Assembly: GCF_000308635.1 (NCBI RefSeq)
Contig: NZ_BAGD01000028.1
Span: 1 to 64,000, forward strand
Source: Nocardia otitidiscaviarum NBRC 14405
GTDB taxonomy: Bacteria; Actinomycetota; Actinomycetes; Mycobacteriales; Mycobacteriaceae
Direction: 5' to 3'
Length of the DNA stretch: 64,000 nucleotides
Shown: one piece after another, positions 31,633 through 40,119 of the stretch
Numbering within the stretch: position 1 is the first letter of the stretch
How the letters are laid out: each line of letters begins with the position of its first letter
Program-made: the position numbers and the translations under genes
Notes under the pieces: model-generated
Databases searched by the model: none
Seen by the model: the letters and a program-made list of their open reading frames with translations, nothing else
What the model was told of the DNA's origin: nothing

Positions 31633-31821
31633 ATCCGCAATCTACGCCCGAGCCCGCGATCCGCGCCCCGGGTTCACGCCAGCGCAGCCCACAGCATGGC
31701 CGATCCCGCCAGCCGTCGGTCACTCGGCCCACCAGCGTGTTCGCAGGTGCACGGTGGTCTTCACCATGCCGAATATGGTGCCAGCCGGATTGGCGGTGGT
31801 CCGATCGAGGTTGCGGTGAAC

Positions 31822-33057
31822 TCAGTGCGGCGACAGGCGGGCTCGGGCCTTCTCCGCCCAGCGTTCGACGTGGTCGAGGTGGCGTTGGGCCTTGTTCAGG
31901 GCCTCCTGGGCGGTGCGGTTGGCGGCTACGGTGAAGCGGCGCTCGGATTCGGCGTGCGAGAGGTCGGCGCGCAGGGCGGCGATGCGGTCCTCGACGGCGG
32001 TGAGGTCGGCGGTGACGCGGTCGCGGTCGGCTTGGGCGGAATCGCGGGCGGCGCGGGCGGATTCGAGCGCCGCGAGGGCATCGGCGGCCTCCTGCCGGGC
32101 GGCGGCCAGCGCCTCCTCCTCGGCCGCCCTGCGCCGCTCCTCCCGCGCCCGTGCCGCACTGCCGGACTTCCCGCCGCCGGACTTCGCGCTGCCGGGTTTC
32201 CCGCCGTCGGACTTCGCACCGTCGGATGTCGCGCTGTCGGATGTCGCGGTGCTGTCGGACGTTCCTGTGTCGCCCGATGTCGCGGTGCTGCCGGACTCGG
32301 CCGTGCCGCCGGACCTCGCGGCGCGACCGCGTCCGCGCGCGCCGTCGGGTCTGTTGTCACCGCCGGAATCTCCTGCCGCACCGCCCGTATCGTCTCCGGC
32401 GGACCACTTGCCGTCGGCGGTCCTGCTGCCGGACTCTCCGGCTCCCTCCGCCCGGTCGCGTGGTGCCGCTGCGCCCGTCGTCGGGTGCGCCGGGCCGTCG
32501 GCGGCGTGTGCACGAGGCGCGCCCGCGCGGGTGGAAGTGTCGGTGGTGGAGGGGGATTCGTGGGTGGGGACGGCGGAGAGGGTGGCGGGGCCGAAGCCCT
32601 CGTAGCTGGTGGCGGTGGTGAGGGTGCCGGTGCGGACCGCTGCCGCGACGTCGGGGTCGGCGAGGGCGGCGTGCAGGGTCTGGCCGATCTCACGGAGGGT
32701 CGCCTCGCTCAACTTCTGGTCGTGGGCGGCCGCCAGTTCGCCCGCCTTCCGGGTCAGCGCGTTCACCACCTGCTGGCGCTGGGTGGTGAGCGCCCGCAAC
32801 GCCTCGCCCGACAGCTTCCGCTGCGCCTCCCGCAGCGCGTCCCCGAGCGCCAGCAGCGCCGTCACCTCGTCCGTCGCCTCCCGGGCCAGCACATTCACCG
32901 CCCACGCCGCCACCGTCGGCCGCCGCAGCTTGCCGATGGCACCGGCCAGCGCCCGATCCCCGGCCTCGCGCGCCCGCCGCACCCGCTCGTCGCGCGCCGC
33001 GACGAACTCCGCAGGGGCGAGGCCGTACAGCTCGCCCGCAACCTCCTCGAGCGTCAT
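31822..33057 (-). CDS. Uncharacterised actinobacterial protein with helical N-terminus, Ser/Gly linker and coiled-coil C-terminus
   Basis: I do not recognise a named family. It has 411 residues. Residues 1-150 are helical and charged (LYGLAPAEFVAARDERVRRAREAGDRALAGAIGKLRRPTVAAWAVNVL); similar N-termini occur in hypothetical proteins of other actinomycetes. Residues 165-290 are low complexity with degenerate TSDSATSDG/KSGGGKSG units. Residues 292-405 are a strong Ala/Glu/Arg coiled coil ending AEKARARLSPH. There is no signal peptide or transmembrane helix. The ATG at 33057 follows GGCTGGGGGGC. Codon use matches the neighbours. A structural or scaffolding role is plausible but unproven. Confidence 0.7.
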   Translation of the reverse strand: MTLEEVAGELYGLAPAEFVAARDERVRRAREAGDRALAGAIGKLRRPTVAAWAVNVLAREATDEVTALLALGDALREAQRKLSGEALRALTTQRQQVVNALTRKAGELAAAHDQKLSEATLREIGQTLHAALADPDVAAAVRTGTLTTATSYEGFGPATLSAVPTHESPSTTDTSTRAGAPRAHAADGPAHPTTGAAAPRDRAEGAGESGSRTADGKWSAGDDTGGAAGDSGGDNRPDGARGRGRAARSGGTAESGSTATSGDTGTSDSTATSDSATSDGAKSDGGKPGSAKSGGGKSGSAARAREERRRAAEEEALAAARQEAADALAALESARAARDSAQADRDRVTADLTAVEDRIAALRADLSHAESERRFTVAANRTAQEALNKAQRHLDHVERWAEKARARLSPH

Positions 33058-33167
33058 GCCCCCCAGCCTACGAGCGCACGCCCGACATTTCGGCCACCGC
33101 CGAGCGTTCGAGGTTCCTCGGCCCCGCCCGCGAGCACACGCGACGTCCGCTCACACCGGGCGAGGGT

Positions 33168-33755
33168 TCAGCGGCGGTCGAATTCGGCGGGCCAGGCCGG
33201 GGCCGGGCCGGGTGGGTCGGTGGCGAGGCGGCCCGCGATCCAGATATCGCGGCGGATGCCGCGCTGCACCATGCCGCCGCGCAGGATGCCCTCGTAGCGG
33301 AAGCCGGTGCGGCGGACCACGGCGGCGGAGGGGTGGTTGCCCACCATGGCGCGCCATTCGAGGCGGCCGTAGCCGAAGGGTGTGGGGGCGAAGGCGGCGG
33401 TGCAGGCCAGGTCCACGGCCTGGGTCATGAGGCCGCGACCGCGGACGGCGGGGCAGAGCCAGTAGCCGATCTCGGCGGTCTCGTCCTGCGGACGGATGGT
33501 GGGGTGCAGGCCGATCATGCCCACCACCGGCCCGTCCGCCGCTGTCCGCACCGCCCAGGTGGGGCTGCGCGCGGCCCATCCGGGAATCACGATGTCGGTC
33601 ACGAAGCCCTCGGCGTGTTCGCGCAGGTAGGGCACCGGCATGGTGGTCCATTCCCCGATGGACGGCTCCTGACAGCAGGTGGTGATGGCGTCGATGTCGT
33701 ACACCGTGGGCGGCGTGAGCCAGACCGTTCCGTTCGACAGGGTGCTCGGGTCCAT
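33168..33755 (-). CDS. GNAT acetyltransferase, RimJ/RimL-like
   Basis: Acetyl-CoA-dependent N-acetyltransferase of 195 residues. It has the core motifs AEIGYWLCPAVRGRGLMTQAV (motif A, Q/RxxGxG/A region) and NHPSAAVVRRTGFRYEGILR typical of ribosomal-protein or small-molecule acetyltransferases. I prefer the ATG at 33755 (MDPSTLSNGTVWL), behind GAGG, to an in-frame start 27 nt upstream. It diverges from the ECF sigma factor gene with only 28 bp between starts, so the two promoters overlap. Confidence 0.85.
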   Translation of the reverse strand: MDPSTLSNGTVWLTPPTVYDIDAITTCCQEPSIGEWTTMPVPYLREHAEGFVTDIVIPGWAARSPTWAVRTAADGPVVGMIGLHPTIRPQDETAEIGYWLCPAVRGRGLMTQAVDLACTAAFAPTPFGYGRLEWRAMVGNHPSAAVVRRTGFRYEGILRGGMVQRGIRRDIWIAGRLATDPPGPAPAWPAEFDRR

Positions 33756-33783
33756 CGCCTCATGCTGGCATAGGATCACCACG

Positions 33784-34710
33784 GTGGTTGCCGCACTGCT
33801 CGCCGATTTGTTCGAATCCCATCGATCGCACCTGCTCGCGGTGGCCTATCGGCTGACCGGCAGCGTCACCGACGCCGAGGACGCGGTGCAGGAGAGCTGG
33901 CTGCGCCTGGCCACCACGCCCCAGTACGAGATCGAGGATCTGCGCGCCTGGCTCACCACCGTGGTCAGCCGCATCTGCCTGGATCGCCTGCGCAGCGCCG
34001 CAGTGCGCCGGGAAACCTATGTGGGACAGTGGCTTCCGGAGCCGGTCGTGACCGCACCGAACCCCTCCAGCACCCCCGATCCGCTGGCCGCGGTGGTCCG
34101 CAAGCAGGACGCCCGCTTCGCGGCGATGATCGTGCTGGACAACCTCACTCCGCCGCAGCGCGTGGCTTTCGTTCTGCACGACGCCTTTTCGGTGCCGTTC
34201 GACGAGATCGCCGATATCCTGGACATTTCCACCGACGCCGCCCGGCAGCTCGCCGCGCGGGCGCGCAAGGCCGCGGCGCGCAGCCCGGAGCCGGTTCCCG
34301 ATCCCGAGCACGAGGCCGTCGTGCAGCGGCTCATCGAGGCCATGTACTCCGGCGACCTGGACCGGGTGGTGGCGGTGTTGCATCCGGACGCCCGCACCAT
34401 CGGCGACGCGGGCGGCACCACCGCCACCGCCATCAATGTGGTCACCGGTGCGGACAGGGTCGCCCGGCTGTTCCTGGGACTGCGCCGCAAGCTCGGATTC
34501 GACGATCCGGCCGCCTTCGCCAGCGGTATGTTCGAGCCGGTGCTCGTCAACGGTCAGCTGGGTGTGCTGGTGCACGAGCGGGAACCGGGGGAGAACCATT
34601 CGGGCAATCCGCGCCGGGTGTACGGCTTCACGGTGGCCGACGGAAAGATCTGGGGTATCTACGATCTCGCGAATCCGGCCAAGCTGTCCGGCATTCGCCT
34701 GTCGCGCTGA
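33784..34710 (+). CDS. sigJ: ECF sigma factor with SnoaL-like C-terminal domain (SigJ/ECF41 type)
   Basis: RNA polymerase sigma-70 of the extracytoplasmic-function class, 308 residues. Region 2 is AYRLTGSVTDAEDAVQESWLRL and DLRAWLTTVVSRICLDRLRS. The linker contains the ECF41 WLPEP motif. Region 4 is LTPPQRVAFVLHDAFSVPFDEIADILDISTDAARQLAARARK. The C-terminal 120 residues form an SnoaL/NTF2-like domain thought to regulate activity in place of an anti-sigma factor. The GTG at 33784 is 7 nt after TAGGAT (33771-33776), indicating a leaderless mRNA. The carboxymuconolactone-decarboxylase-like partner usual for ECF41 is absent. Confidence 0.9.
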   Translation: MVAALLADLFESHRSHLLAVAYRLTGSVTDAEDAVQESWLRLATTPQYEIEDLRAWLTTVVSRICLDRLRSAAVRRETYVGQWLPEPVVTAPNPSSTPDPLAAVVRKQDARFAAMIVLDNLTPPQRVAFVLHDAFSVPFDEIADILDISTDAARQLAARARKAAARSPEPVPDPEHEAVVQRLIEAMYSGDLDRVVAVLHPDARTIGDAGGTTATAINVVTGADRVARLFLGLRRKLGFDDPAAFASGMFEPVLVNGQLGVLVHEREPGENHSGNPRRVYGFTVADGKIWGIYDLANPAKLSGIRLSR

Positions 34711-34751
34711 GGTATTCGGCGAACCGGCATCCGGCGAACCGAAGACGGCGC

Positions 34752-34787
34752 GACGGCGCGGTCGCGATTGCGCGCGACCGCGCCGTC
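34752..34787. terminator. Bidirectional terminator after sigJ
   Basis: A perfect 15-bp stem (GACGGCGCGGTCGCG at 34752-34766, pairing with 34773-34787) with a 6-nt loop, between convergent genes. Confidence 0.8.
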
Positions 34788-34840
34788 CACATCCGAGTGG
34801 GCGGCACACCCCCGACGGTCCTGCCGCACACCGGATTCGG

Positions 34841-35107
34841 TCAGTTCGGCGGTGTCTGCACCGCGGAACCGCTCTCGCATTCCATGCCGCCGGACAGGCT
34901 CACCGATCCGGTGGGTGTGCAGTTGCCGATCCCGGATCCGGTTCCGGAGCCGGAGTTCCCGCCGGAGCCGGAGGGCGGGAAGCTCGATCCGGTGCTCCAG
35001 TCCGGGGTGGTCGACCCGGTGGCCCAGCCGATGAGCTGGTTGGCGATGTGGTGGGCATGATCGACGACCGCGACGGGTTGTAACAGCAGGTCGATGAAGG
35101 AGGCCAT
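34841..35107 (-). CDS. Small hypothetical protein with Gly/Ser-rich tail, 88 residues
   Basis: Not recognised. The ATG at 35107 follows AAAGGGG at good spacing. The protein begins MASFIDLLLQPVAVVDHAHH with a short amphipathic stretch and a His-rich turn, followed by a Gly/Ser/Thr/Pro-rich tail (residues 35-88) with two cysteines (NCTPTG and MECESG) that could form a disulfide. There is no classical signal peptide. Low complexity means some doubt remains, but the ribosome-binding site and the convergent terminator support it. Confidence 0.55.
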   Translation of the reverse strand: MASFIDLLLQPVAVVDHAHHIANQLIGWATGSTTPDWSTGSSFPPSGSGGNSGSGTGSGIGNCTPTGSVSLSGGMECESGSAVQTPPN

Positions 35108-35281
35108 GTGCGCCCCTTTCGTTGATCCACCGGCGAGGGTGGGTGTGAGATGGAACACGGGGAGGCTAGCCGCCATTGGGTCAATGCACAATCACGCTGG
35201 TAGACAAGCTATTTCAAAAGTGAAACATAGGCATTCGCTATCGCTTCGCAACCATTTCGCCCGGTGGGTTACTCTCCGGAC

Positions 35282-36457
35282 ATGCCCTACGTTCCCACCG
35301 TCGAACGCCTCCGCCCCTTCGGAGCCACCATCTTCGCCGAGATGACCGAACTCGCCGTCCGCCACGGCGCGATCAACCTCGGTCAGGGGTTTCCGGACAG
35401 CGACGGTCCCGCCGGCATGCTCGAGGTGGCGCGGCAGTGCATCGCCGACGGTCTGAACCAGTACCCGCCGGGGCGCGGCATGCCCGTGCTGCGCCGAGCC
35501 ATCGCCGCCGATCGCGCCCGCCGCTACGGCACCGCCTACGACCCCGACAGCCAGGTGCTGGTCACCGTCGGCGCCACCGAGGCCATCGCGGCCACCATCC
35601 TCGGCCTGGTGGAGCCGGGGCGCGAGGTGGTGCTCATCGAGCCGTACTACGACTCCTACGCCGCCGCGGTCGCCCTCGCCGGGGCCAAGCGCCGCACCGC
35701 CCGGCTGGTTCCCGACGGCGACGGCTTCGCGCTGGACCTGGACAGCCTGCGTGCCGCCATCACCCCCGAAACCCGCATGCTGCTGGTGAATTCGCCGCAC
35801 AATCCCACCGGCACGGTGCTCGGCCGCGCGGACCTCACCGCCATCGCCGAACTCGCCGTCGAACACGACCTCATCGTCATGGCCGACGAGGCGTACGAGC
35901 ATCTGGCCTTCGACGGGCACGAGCACATCAGCATCGCCACGCTGCCGGGCATGTTCGAGCGCACGGTCGTGATCTCCAGCGCCGCCAAGACGTTCAGCGT
36001 CACCGGCTGGAAGATCGGCTGGGCCTGCGCTCCCGCCCCGCTGCTGGACGGCGTGCTGGCCGCCAAGCAGTTCCTCACCTTCGTCGGCGGCGGCCCCTTC
36101 CAGCCCGCCGTCGCACACGCCATCGAGCACGAACAGCGGTGGGTAGCCGACCTGCGGGATTCGCTGGCGGACAAGCGGCTTCGGCTCTCGTCCGCACTGG
36201 CCGAGGCCGGGTTCGCGGTGAAGTGCAGTGACGGAACGTATTTCGTCTGCGCCGACATCACCCCGCTGGGCGCGACCGACGCCCTGGCGTTCTGCCGTGA
36301 GCTGCCCGCACGTCTCGGGGTGGTCGCCGTGCCGGTGAGCGTATTCGCCGACGACCGCGCCGCCTGGAACCATCTGGTGCGCTTCGCCTTCTGCAAGCGG
36401 GACGAGACCCTGGAGGAGGGGGTGCGGCGGCTGCGCGCCGGTGTCCAGGTGGGCTGA
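35282..36457 (+). CDS. dapC: PLP-dependent aminotransferase, DapC-like
   Basis: Class I/II fold-type I aminotransferase, 391 residues. By synteny and similarity to M. tuberculosis Rv0858c it is probably N-succinyldiaminopimelate aminotransferase of the lysine/peptidoglycan DAP pathway. Motifs: NLGQGFPDSDGP, VGATEAIAATILGL, IEPYYDSYAA, NSPHNPTGTVL with the PLP-binding Asn, MADEAYEHLAFDG and the Schiff-base Lys in SSAAKTFSVTGWKIGW. The ATG at 35282 is 6 nt after TACTCT (35270-35275), so it is probably leaderless. Kynurenine or methionine aminotransferase activity is a possible alternative in this family. Confidence 0.85.
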   Translation: MPYVPTVERLRPFGATIFAEMTELAVRHGAINLGQGFPDSDGPAGMLEVARQCIADGLNQYPPGRGMPVLRRAIAADRARRYGTAYDPDSQVLVTVGATEAIAATILGLVEPGREVVLIEPYYDSYAAAVALAGAKRRTARLVPDGDGFALDLDSLRAAITPETRMLLVNSPHNPTGTVLGRADLTAIAELAVEHDLIVMADEAYEHLAFDGHEHISIATLPGMFERTVVISSAAKTFSVTGWKIGWACAPAPLLDGVLAAKQFLTFVGGGPFQPAVAHAIEHEQRWVADLRDSLADKRLRLSSALAEAGFAVKCSDGTYFVCADITPLGATDALAFCRELPARLGVVAVPVSVFADDRAAWNHLVRFAFCKRDETLEEGVRRLRAGVQVG

Positions 36458-36541
36458 CCCGGTCGGCACGGCCGGAAACGGTCGGCCGTGTGGGTCGTCC
36501 GCCCCGGCCCCGCCGGGTGGCGCCCGGTGCGCGGCCTCGGA

Positions 36542-37186
36542 TCAGGCGGGCACCGGCCGCGCCCGGTCGGCGGCGAGCAGGGCGGCCATCGCGCCCAGCA
36601 TGGTCCCGGTCACCCACCGCTGCACCCGCTGCCACAGCGGCCGCCCGTTCAGGAAGCCCGCGACCGCCCCCGCGCCCAGCACGATCAGACCGTTCACGGC
36701 CAGGGCGATGGCGATCTGCACCGCGCCCAGGCACAGGCTCTGCAACCACACCCGCCCGTGCTCGGGCGTCACGAACTGCGGGATCAGCGCCATGTACATG
36801 ATCGCGATCTTGGGATTGAGCAGATTCGTCACCAATCCCATGGCGAACAGCCGCCGCGTCGGATCGGCGGGCAGCGCGTCGGGGGTGAACGCCGAGATGC
36901 CGCCGGGGCGCAGCACCTTCCAGGCCAGCCAGGCCAGATAGGCGGCCCCGGCGAACTTGATCGTCAGATACAGGCCGGGCACCACCGCGAAGACCGCGGT
37001 GATTCCGGCCGTCGCCGCGCCCAGATAGCACGCGAAGCCGACCGCGACGCCCGCCAACGAGACGAATCCGGCCCGGCGTCCCTGCGACACCGTGCGGGAG
37101 ACGAGGTACATCATGTTCGGTCCCGGGGTGAGCACCAACCCCAGCGCCGCGGCCGCCACGCCCAGTATCGCCGTCGCCTCGATCAT
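36542..37186 (-). CDS. LysE/RhtB family amino-acid exporter
   Basis: Predicted membrane exporter of amino acids or analogues, 214 residues with six hydrophobic segments. The LysE signature LGLVLTPGPNMMYLVSRTVSQGRRAGFVSLAGVAVG is near the N-terminus, and LLNPKIAIMYMALIPQFV lies in the middle. The ATG at 37186 begins MIEATAILG; upstream in-frame residues are Pro/Gly-rich and unlike the family. It is one of two LysE paralogues flanking the M1 peptidase. Confidence 0.88.
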   Translation of the reverse strand: MIEATAILGVAAAALGLVLTPGPNMMYLVSRTVSQGRRAGFVSLAGVAVGFACYLGAATAGITAVFAVVPGLYLTIKFAGAAYLAWLAWKVLRPGGISAFTPDALPADPTRRLFAMGLVTNLLNPKIAIMYMALIPQFVTPEHGRVWLQSLCLGAVQIAIALAVNGLIVLGAGAVAGFLNGRPLWQRVQRWVTGTMLGAMAALLAADRARPVPA

Positions 37187-37253
37187 GCGGTCGATACTCC
37201 CCGGCCCGTGGGCCTGCTGTCGCGGGCCAGTCGGCAACCACTGGCCCGGCCGT

Positions 37254-38663
37254 TCACGACCGCAGCGTGCCCGGATACAGGTATTCGTCGGCGGGCGGTT
37301 CCTCGCGGTCCAGCCAGGCGGTGAAGAACCCGGTCAGATCGTAGCTCGTGCGGGACCGCACGAATTCGCGGAACTCCGGCATGGACGCGTTGCCGTAGGC
37401 GTGCCCGACCACGAAATCCCGGATGGCGGAGAAGAACACGTCGTCGCCGAGGGTGCGGCGCAGGGCGTGCAGGAACAGCGGGCCGCGGTAGTAGACGGAG
37501 GTGAACTCGTACCCCACGCCCGGATCCTGGAGTTTGATCTGCCAGAACTTGGGATTGTCGTAGAACTCGGCCAGGGTGTCGCGGTACTCCGCGTCGACGT
37601 CCCTGCCCTCCTTGCGCTCCGGCCACAGATAGTCGGCGGTGTAGCTGGCGAAGCATTCGTTCAGGCAGATGTCCGACCACTGCCGCACCGACATGGAATC
37701 TCCCCACCACTGGTGAGCGATCTCGTGCACCACGGTCTGCAGATCCGTCCACGGCGCGTAGATGGGCCGGGTCTGGGTTTCGAGCGAGAACTCCAGGTCG
37801 GTGTCGACGTAGATGCCGCCCGCCACATCGAAGGGGTAGGGCCCGTACAGTTCCTCGCCGAAGTCGAGAATCTCCGGCAGCCGCAGCTCGTTCTCCTTGG
37901 CGTCCAAGGCATCCGGTGCGAACGCGCTCAGCAGCGGGGTGCCGTCGGCGCGGCGCTGCTCCAGGAATTCGAAGCGGTCGATGGCGACGGTGGTGAGGTA
38001 GCCGATCACCGGATGCCGCGACTCCCACCGTGTGGTCCGGCGACCGTCGGTCACCGTATCGGTGGTCTTGGCGCCGTTGGACATGACCTCCCACTCCTGC
38101 GGCACCGTGGCGGTCAGCGTGAAAGTCGCCTTGTCCGTTGGTGTGTCGTTGAGCGGGTACCAGCTGGTGGCCGAATGCGGCTCGCCCGCGACGAAGGCCC
38201 CGCCGCTGGGGGAGACGTACCAGCCGGAGTTCTCGTCCGCGCCCACCGGCCCCGCGTAGTCGACCTCGACCGTGAACGGCAGGCCGGGCAGCAGCGGCAG
38301 CAGCGGGGTGACGACGAGTTCGTGTTCGTCGGTGCGGTCGAACCGGGCGGGCAGATCGTTCACCGTCACCGTCGCCACCTCCGGACCGGCATAGTCCAGA
38401 TTGAAGGTGCGCAGCGCCTGGGTGGCCCGGGCATGCACCCGGGCCGAACCGGTCAGGTGCCGGGTGGGCGGGTCGTAGTCGATCGCGACGTCGTAATGGG
38501 TGGCGTCGTAGCCGCCGTTGCCGTCCAACGGGTAGTAGGGGTCACCGAGCCCGGGCGCACCCGCCAGCGGATCGACCGGCTGCGCCTGCGCGGGAGCGGC
38601 CGAGGCGGCCGACGCCAACGCGACACTCGCCACCGCGTACCGCCACCACCTGCGAGAAGTCAC
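37254..38663 (-). CDS. Secreted M1-family zinc metallopeptidase
   Basis: Exported aminopeptidase-like protein, 469 residues, short for M1 because the C-terminal HEAT-like domain is missing. The Sec signal peptide is RRWWRYAVASVALASAASAAPAQA. The beta-sandwich N-domain begins GGYDATHYDVAIDYDP. The zinc site is HEIAHQWWGDS followed 18 residues later by NECFASY. YDVAGGIYVDTDLE replaces the usual GxMEN exopeptidase motif, so aminopeptidase specificity may be altered. I choose the GTG at 38663 because AAAGGGG lies 8 nt before it; an ATG at 38684 would contain that site. It lies between two LysE genes on the same strand. Confidence 0.88.
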   Translation of the reverse strand: MTSRRWWRYAVASVALASAASAAPAQAQPVDPLAGAPGLGDPYYPLDGNGGYDATHYDVAIDYDPPTRHLTGSARVHARATQALRTFNLDYAGPEVATVTVNDLPARFDRTDEHELVVTPLLPLLPGLPFTVEVDYAGPVGADENSGWYVSPSGGAFVAGEPHSATSWYPLNDTPTDKATFTLTATVPQEWEVMSNGAKTTDTVTDGRRTTRWESRHPVIGYLTTVAIDRFEFLEQRRADGTPLLSAFAPDALDAKENELRLPEILDFGEELYGPYPFDVAGGIYVDTDLEFSLETQTRPIYAPWTDLQTVVHEIAHQWWGDSMSVRQWSDICLNECFASYTADYLWPERKEGRDVDAEYRDTLAEFYDNPKFWQIKLQDPGVGYEFTSVYYRGPLFLHALRRTLGDDVFFSAIRDFVVGHAYGNASMPEFREFVRSRTSYDLTGFFTAWLDREEPPADEYLYPGTLRS

Positions 38664-38718
38664 CGAGCCGCCCCTTTCCGGCATCCCTTGCCGATCAGCC
38701 GATGCTAACCGCCGCGTG

Positions 38719-39357
38719 TCAGTGGCTGGTGCCCGACACCGCCACGCTCGCACCCAGCCCGAAGATCATGACGCCGCCCGCGCCGCCGACCGCCTCCAGC
38801 CGCTTGGGCGAGCGGGCGAACCAGCTGCGCGCCGTCCCGGCGAGCAGCGCCCACGCGCTGTCCGAGACCAGGGCGATGAGCAGGAAGGCCAGGCCCAGAA
38901 TCAGCATTTGCAGCGGTATCGCCCCGCTCGCCGGATCGACGAACTGCGGCAGCACCGCCGAGAAGAAGATGATGGCCTTGGGATTGCTGACCCCGACGAG
39001 GAACGCCTGGCGCAGCATCTTGTTCCGATGCGCCGGCTCCACGTCGGCCCGCAGCGCTTCCCGCAGTGACTTGCGGTCGCGGATGGCCTGGATGCCGAGG
39101 TACATCAGGTAGAGGGCGCCGACCACCTTCACGATGGTCAGCGCGACCGCGGACGCGGCGACCAGGGCGCCCAGCCCGGCGGCGACGCACAGGAGGACCA
39201 GCAGCACCCCGACCGAATGGCCGAGCACCGACAGCAGGGCCGCCCGCCGTCCGTTGGCGAGGGCGCGTCCGATGACGAAAAGTACACCGGGACCGGGGAT
39301 TACGATCAGAACGGTGGCCGCGACGAGAAAGGCCAGCAGATTTGCGGCAGGGATCAT
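38719..39357 (-). CDS. LysE/RhtB family translocator
   Basis: Second predicted amino-acid exporter, 212 residues with six transmembrane segments. It has VLIVIPGPGVLFVIGRALANGRRAALLSVLGHSVG (LysE signature) and GVSNPKAIIFFSAVLPQFVDP. It differs clearly in sequence from the paralogue at 36.5 kb, so it is not a recent duplicate. The stop lies 55 bp before the M1 peptidase start, and the genes may be cotranscribed. The substrate is unknown. Confidence 0.88.
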   Translation of the reverse strand: MIPAANLLAFLVAATVLIVIPGPGVLFVIGRALANGRRAALLSVLGHSVGVLLVLLCVAAGLGALVAASAVALTIVKVVGALYLMYLGIQAIRDRKSLREALRADVEPAHRNKMLRQAFLVGVSNPKAIIFFSAVLPQFVDPASGAIPLQMLILGLAFLLIALVSDSAWALLAGTARSWFARSPKRLEAVGGAGGVMIFGLGASVAVSGTSH

Positions 39358-39401
39358 CGGCCTAGTCTATGCGTGTGCACCTATCTCCGGTCCACGGAAT
39401 A

Positions 39402-40076
39402 TCAGGTCCCGCGTAGTTCGTCCGGCAGCTGCTGCGGATCGATGAGCAGTCGTTTGGCGTCGACCCGGCGCACCTTGGCGGCCAGGTCCAGATTGTCGGT
39501 GAGCAGCTGCCATTCCACCTCGTGGATGGTGGTGCGGGCGCGCTCGATGATATTGAGATCCCGGGTGCCCCAGGCGATGGGCATCATGGTCACCGCATGC
39601 CACAGCTCGCCCACGGAGGCGGGGGCGCGGTCGATGCGCACGGTCACCGAGGGCACCCGCTCCCCGGCGCGGATCCGGTGGCCGGGCAGGCTGCGGACCG
39701 TGCGGGTGACCAGCGCGTAGCGCGGACCGTCGGCGGTGGGCTTGGCCAGATCCACCAGGGCCAGCAGGGTGGTGCCCTTGGCGGTGCTCTCCGAGACGAC
39801 CGCGGGGACGAGCGCGCCGGTGGCGTAGAGCTTGTCGATGCGGGCGCGATGCGGGGTCCACAGTCCCACGAACAGCGCGGTCGCCGAGCCCAGGGCGAAG
39901 GCGACGGCGAGCAGGTAGGACCACGGGTGGTCGAGCCAGATGAGGTAGCCGGTCCCCACGCCGAGCACGACCGACGCCGCGATGGCGAGCACCCGAATCC
40001 GCCGCAGGTAGGCGGCGACCTCGTTGACCGTTCGGGCATGCTCACGATCGACCGTGAATTCGAAGCGCCGTCGCAC
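39402..40076 (-). CDS. DUF3239 family membrane protein
   Basis: A 224-residue protein of unknown function. Two transmembrane helices (about residues 28-45 and 50-72: VLAIAASVVLGVGTGYLIW and YLLAVAFALGSATALFVGL) follow a charged N-terminus. The cytoplasmic remainder contains HRARIDKLYATGALVPAVVSE and RIRAGERVPSVTV, the DUF3239 pattern found in mycolate-containing actinomycetes. It lies just downstream of the XPB helicase on the same strand (43-bp gap). Confidence 0.75.
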   Translation of the reverse strand: MRRRFEFTVDREHARTVNEVAAYLRRIRVLAIAASVVLGVGTGYLIWLDHPWSYLLAVAFALGSATALFVGLWTPHRARIDKLYATGALVPAVVSESTAKGTTLLALVDLAKPTADGPRYALVTRTVRSLPGHRIRAGERVPSVTVRIDRAPASVGELWHAVTMMPIAWGTRDLNIIERARTTIHEVEWQLLTDNLDLAAKVRRVDAKRLLIDPQQLPDELRGT

Positions 40077-40119
40077 GTCGGTTCCCTCCCGCCCTTTTAT
40101 GGAGGCTGCCGCTCCATTT

